Of a stretch of 6,504 nucleotides of DNA, positions 5,810 to 6,504 are shown one piece after another; position 1 is the stretch's first letter, and every line of letters starts with the position of its first letter. A program made the translations under genes and the position numbers. The notes beneath the pieces were generated by a model, which worked only from the letters and a program-made list of their open reading frames with translations, was not told the DNA's origin and did not search any database. The stretch comes from Bacteroidales bacterium (GTDB lineage: Bacteria > Bacteroidota > Bacteroidia > Bacteroidales > VadinHA17): positions 1 to 6,504 of the forward strand of contig PMNJ01000212.1 in the NCBI GenBank assembly GCA_003162595.1, read 5' to 3'.

Positions 5810-6504
5810 AAGTCTATTTTTTCAGGATTTGAACTACCTGTCCTGTAACCTTCAAGGTCCAAAGATACATATCTGAATCCTATTTTTTTCAGGTTGGAAA
5901 TAATATGTTCTTTGTCAGGATTATGAATGATCTTTTCAATGTATCCGGGCAAGCACTCAATCCTGGCAAGATCACCATGTATCCTGACCCTTATTCCGGG
6001 ATAGCCTAATTCAAATAACATATTTTCAGCTTCTTCTACCATCCTGAGTTTTCCCTGACTGATTTCGGTATCATAGGGAATTCGGGTCAGCAAGCAGGCC
6101 ATAGCAGGTTTGTCCCATATATCGAGGTCTTCCTCTCTTGATAATTCACGTATGTCTTTTTTTGTGAGGCCTGATTCCAGAAGAGGGCTCCTGATGCCCA
6201 GTTCGTTCAGAGCTTTTATACCTGGTCTGAAATCGCCAGTATCATCAGCATTTGTCCCGTCTACAACAAACTGATAATTGTTTTTTTTAGCGAAACTCAG
6301 TAAATCTGTAAAGATTGTTTTTTTGCAGAGATAGCATCTGTCAATAGGATTATTTCTGATCATCTCCGGAAACGCAATGTCTATTATTTTATGGTTGATG
6401 CCAAAAGAGCTGGTGAACTCAATAGCTTCATCTATTTCCCGTGAAGGAATATACGGTGTTCTGATTGTTATTGCAACTATGGCTGATTTTCTTACTTTAT
6501 GAGC
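5806..6504 (-). CDS. larE: LarE, sulfur transferase for nickel-pincer cofactor, 5'-truncated by window edge
   Basis: PP-loop ATP pyrophosphatase-type enzyme that adenylates the pyridinium carboxylates made by LarB and converts them to thiocarboxylates. Codons run without a stop to the right edge, giving 232 visible residues; full LarE is roughly 270 aa, so about 40 N-terminal residues with the SGGxDS ATP-binding loop are missing. The visible part begins AHKVRKSAIVAIT, the family's first helix and strand, then TPYIPSREIDEA, DRCYLCKK (Cys57 and Cys60, visible numbering), VVDGTNADD (80-88), DFRPGIKAL, LGIRSPLLESGLTKKDIREL, DKPAMACLLTRIPY (Cys137) and the C-terminal domain with VRIHGDLARIE. Cys137 corresponds to the sulfur-donor Cys176 of the sacrificial enzyme. 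With the CxxC pair it gives the three-Cys pattern described for iron-sulfur-cluster LarE. The in-frame ATG at 6363 falls inside the conserved domain and is not the start. The stop overlaps the larB start by four bases. Confidence 0.95.
   Translation of the reverse strand, partial: AHKVRKSAIVAITIRTPYIPSREIDEAIEFTSSFGINHKIIDIAFPEMIRNNPIDRCYLCKKTIFTDLLSFAKKNNYQFVVDGTNADDTGDFRPGIKALNELGIRSPLLESGLTKKDIRELSREEDLDIWDKPAMACLLTRIPYDTEISQGKLRMVEEAENMLFELGYPGIRVRIHGDLARIECLPGYIEKIIHNPDKEHIISNLKKIGFRYVSLDLEGYRTGSSNPEKIDL

Noticed and set aside
6361..6363. ATG at 6363 as the start of larE.
   Set aside because: Upstream codons continue in frame to the edge with clear LarE-type sequence, so this Met is internal.

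Overview
The window most likely comes from a Bacteroidota genome, probably Bacteroidales. The signs are signal peptides cleaved before Gln, an OmpP1/FadL-type porin with the SLSQNPAGIG-type N-terminus common in that phylum, a WbqC-family protein with the TAYLPP start typical there, a sequence matching the Bacteroidota -7 box (TAnnTTTG), and AT-rich coding sequence. The exact genus cannot be read from the window.

The layout is two convergent blocks. On the + strand are three envelope genes. The first encodes a secreted low-complexity Tyr/Asn/Gly/Ser/Arg-rich protein (70-1191). The second encodes a lipoprotein of similar architecture, with GYGM repeats and a 100-residue Ser-rich tail (1332-2762). 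The third encodes an OmpP1/FadL-family outer-membrane beta-barrel (2845-4326). A strong intrinsic terminator (4357-4390) closes this block. On the - strand, reading leftwards from the right edge, are larE (5' end outside the window), larB and a WbqC-family gene. larE and larB overlap by 4 bases, and the WbqC-family gene begins at or just after the end of larB, so the three look like one translationally coupled operon.

LarB and LarE carry out two of the three steps that make the nickel-pincer nucleotide cofactor of lactate racemase (LarA) and related racemases/epimerases. LarB makes the dicarboxylated pyridinium mononucleotide and LarE inserts the sulfurs. The nickel-inserting LarC and the LarA-type enzyme are not in this window and may lie beyond the right edge. 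The visible part of LarE has a CxxC plus a third Cys, which suggests the iron-sulfur-cluster type rather than the self-sacrificing type.

The least explained part is the left block. Two adjacent, differently anchored, low-complexity exported proteins share a similar core motif, in-frame 12-base tandem repeats and Ser-rich tails ending in Arg-Arg. Their function is unknown. No RNA genes, CRISPR arrays, insertion sequences or other mobile elements were seen.
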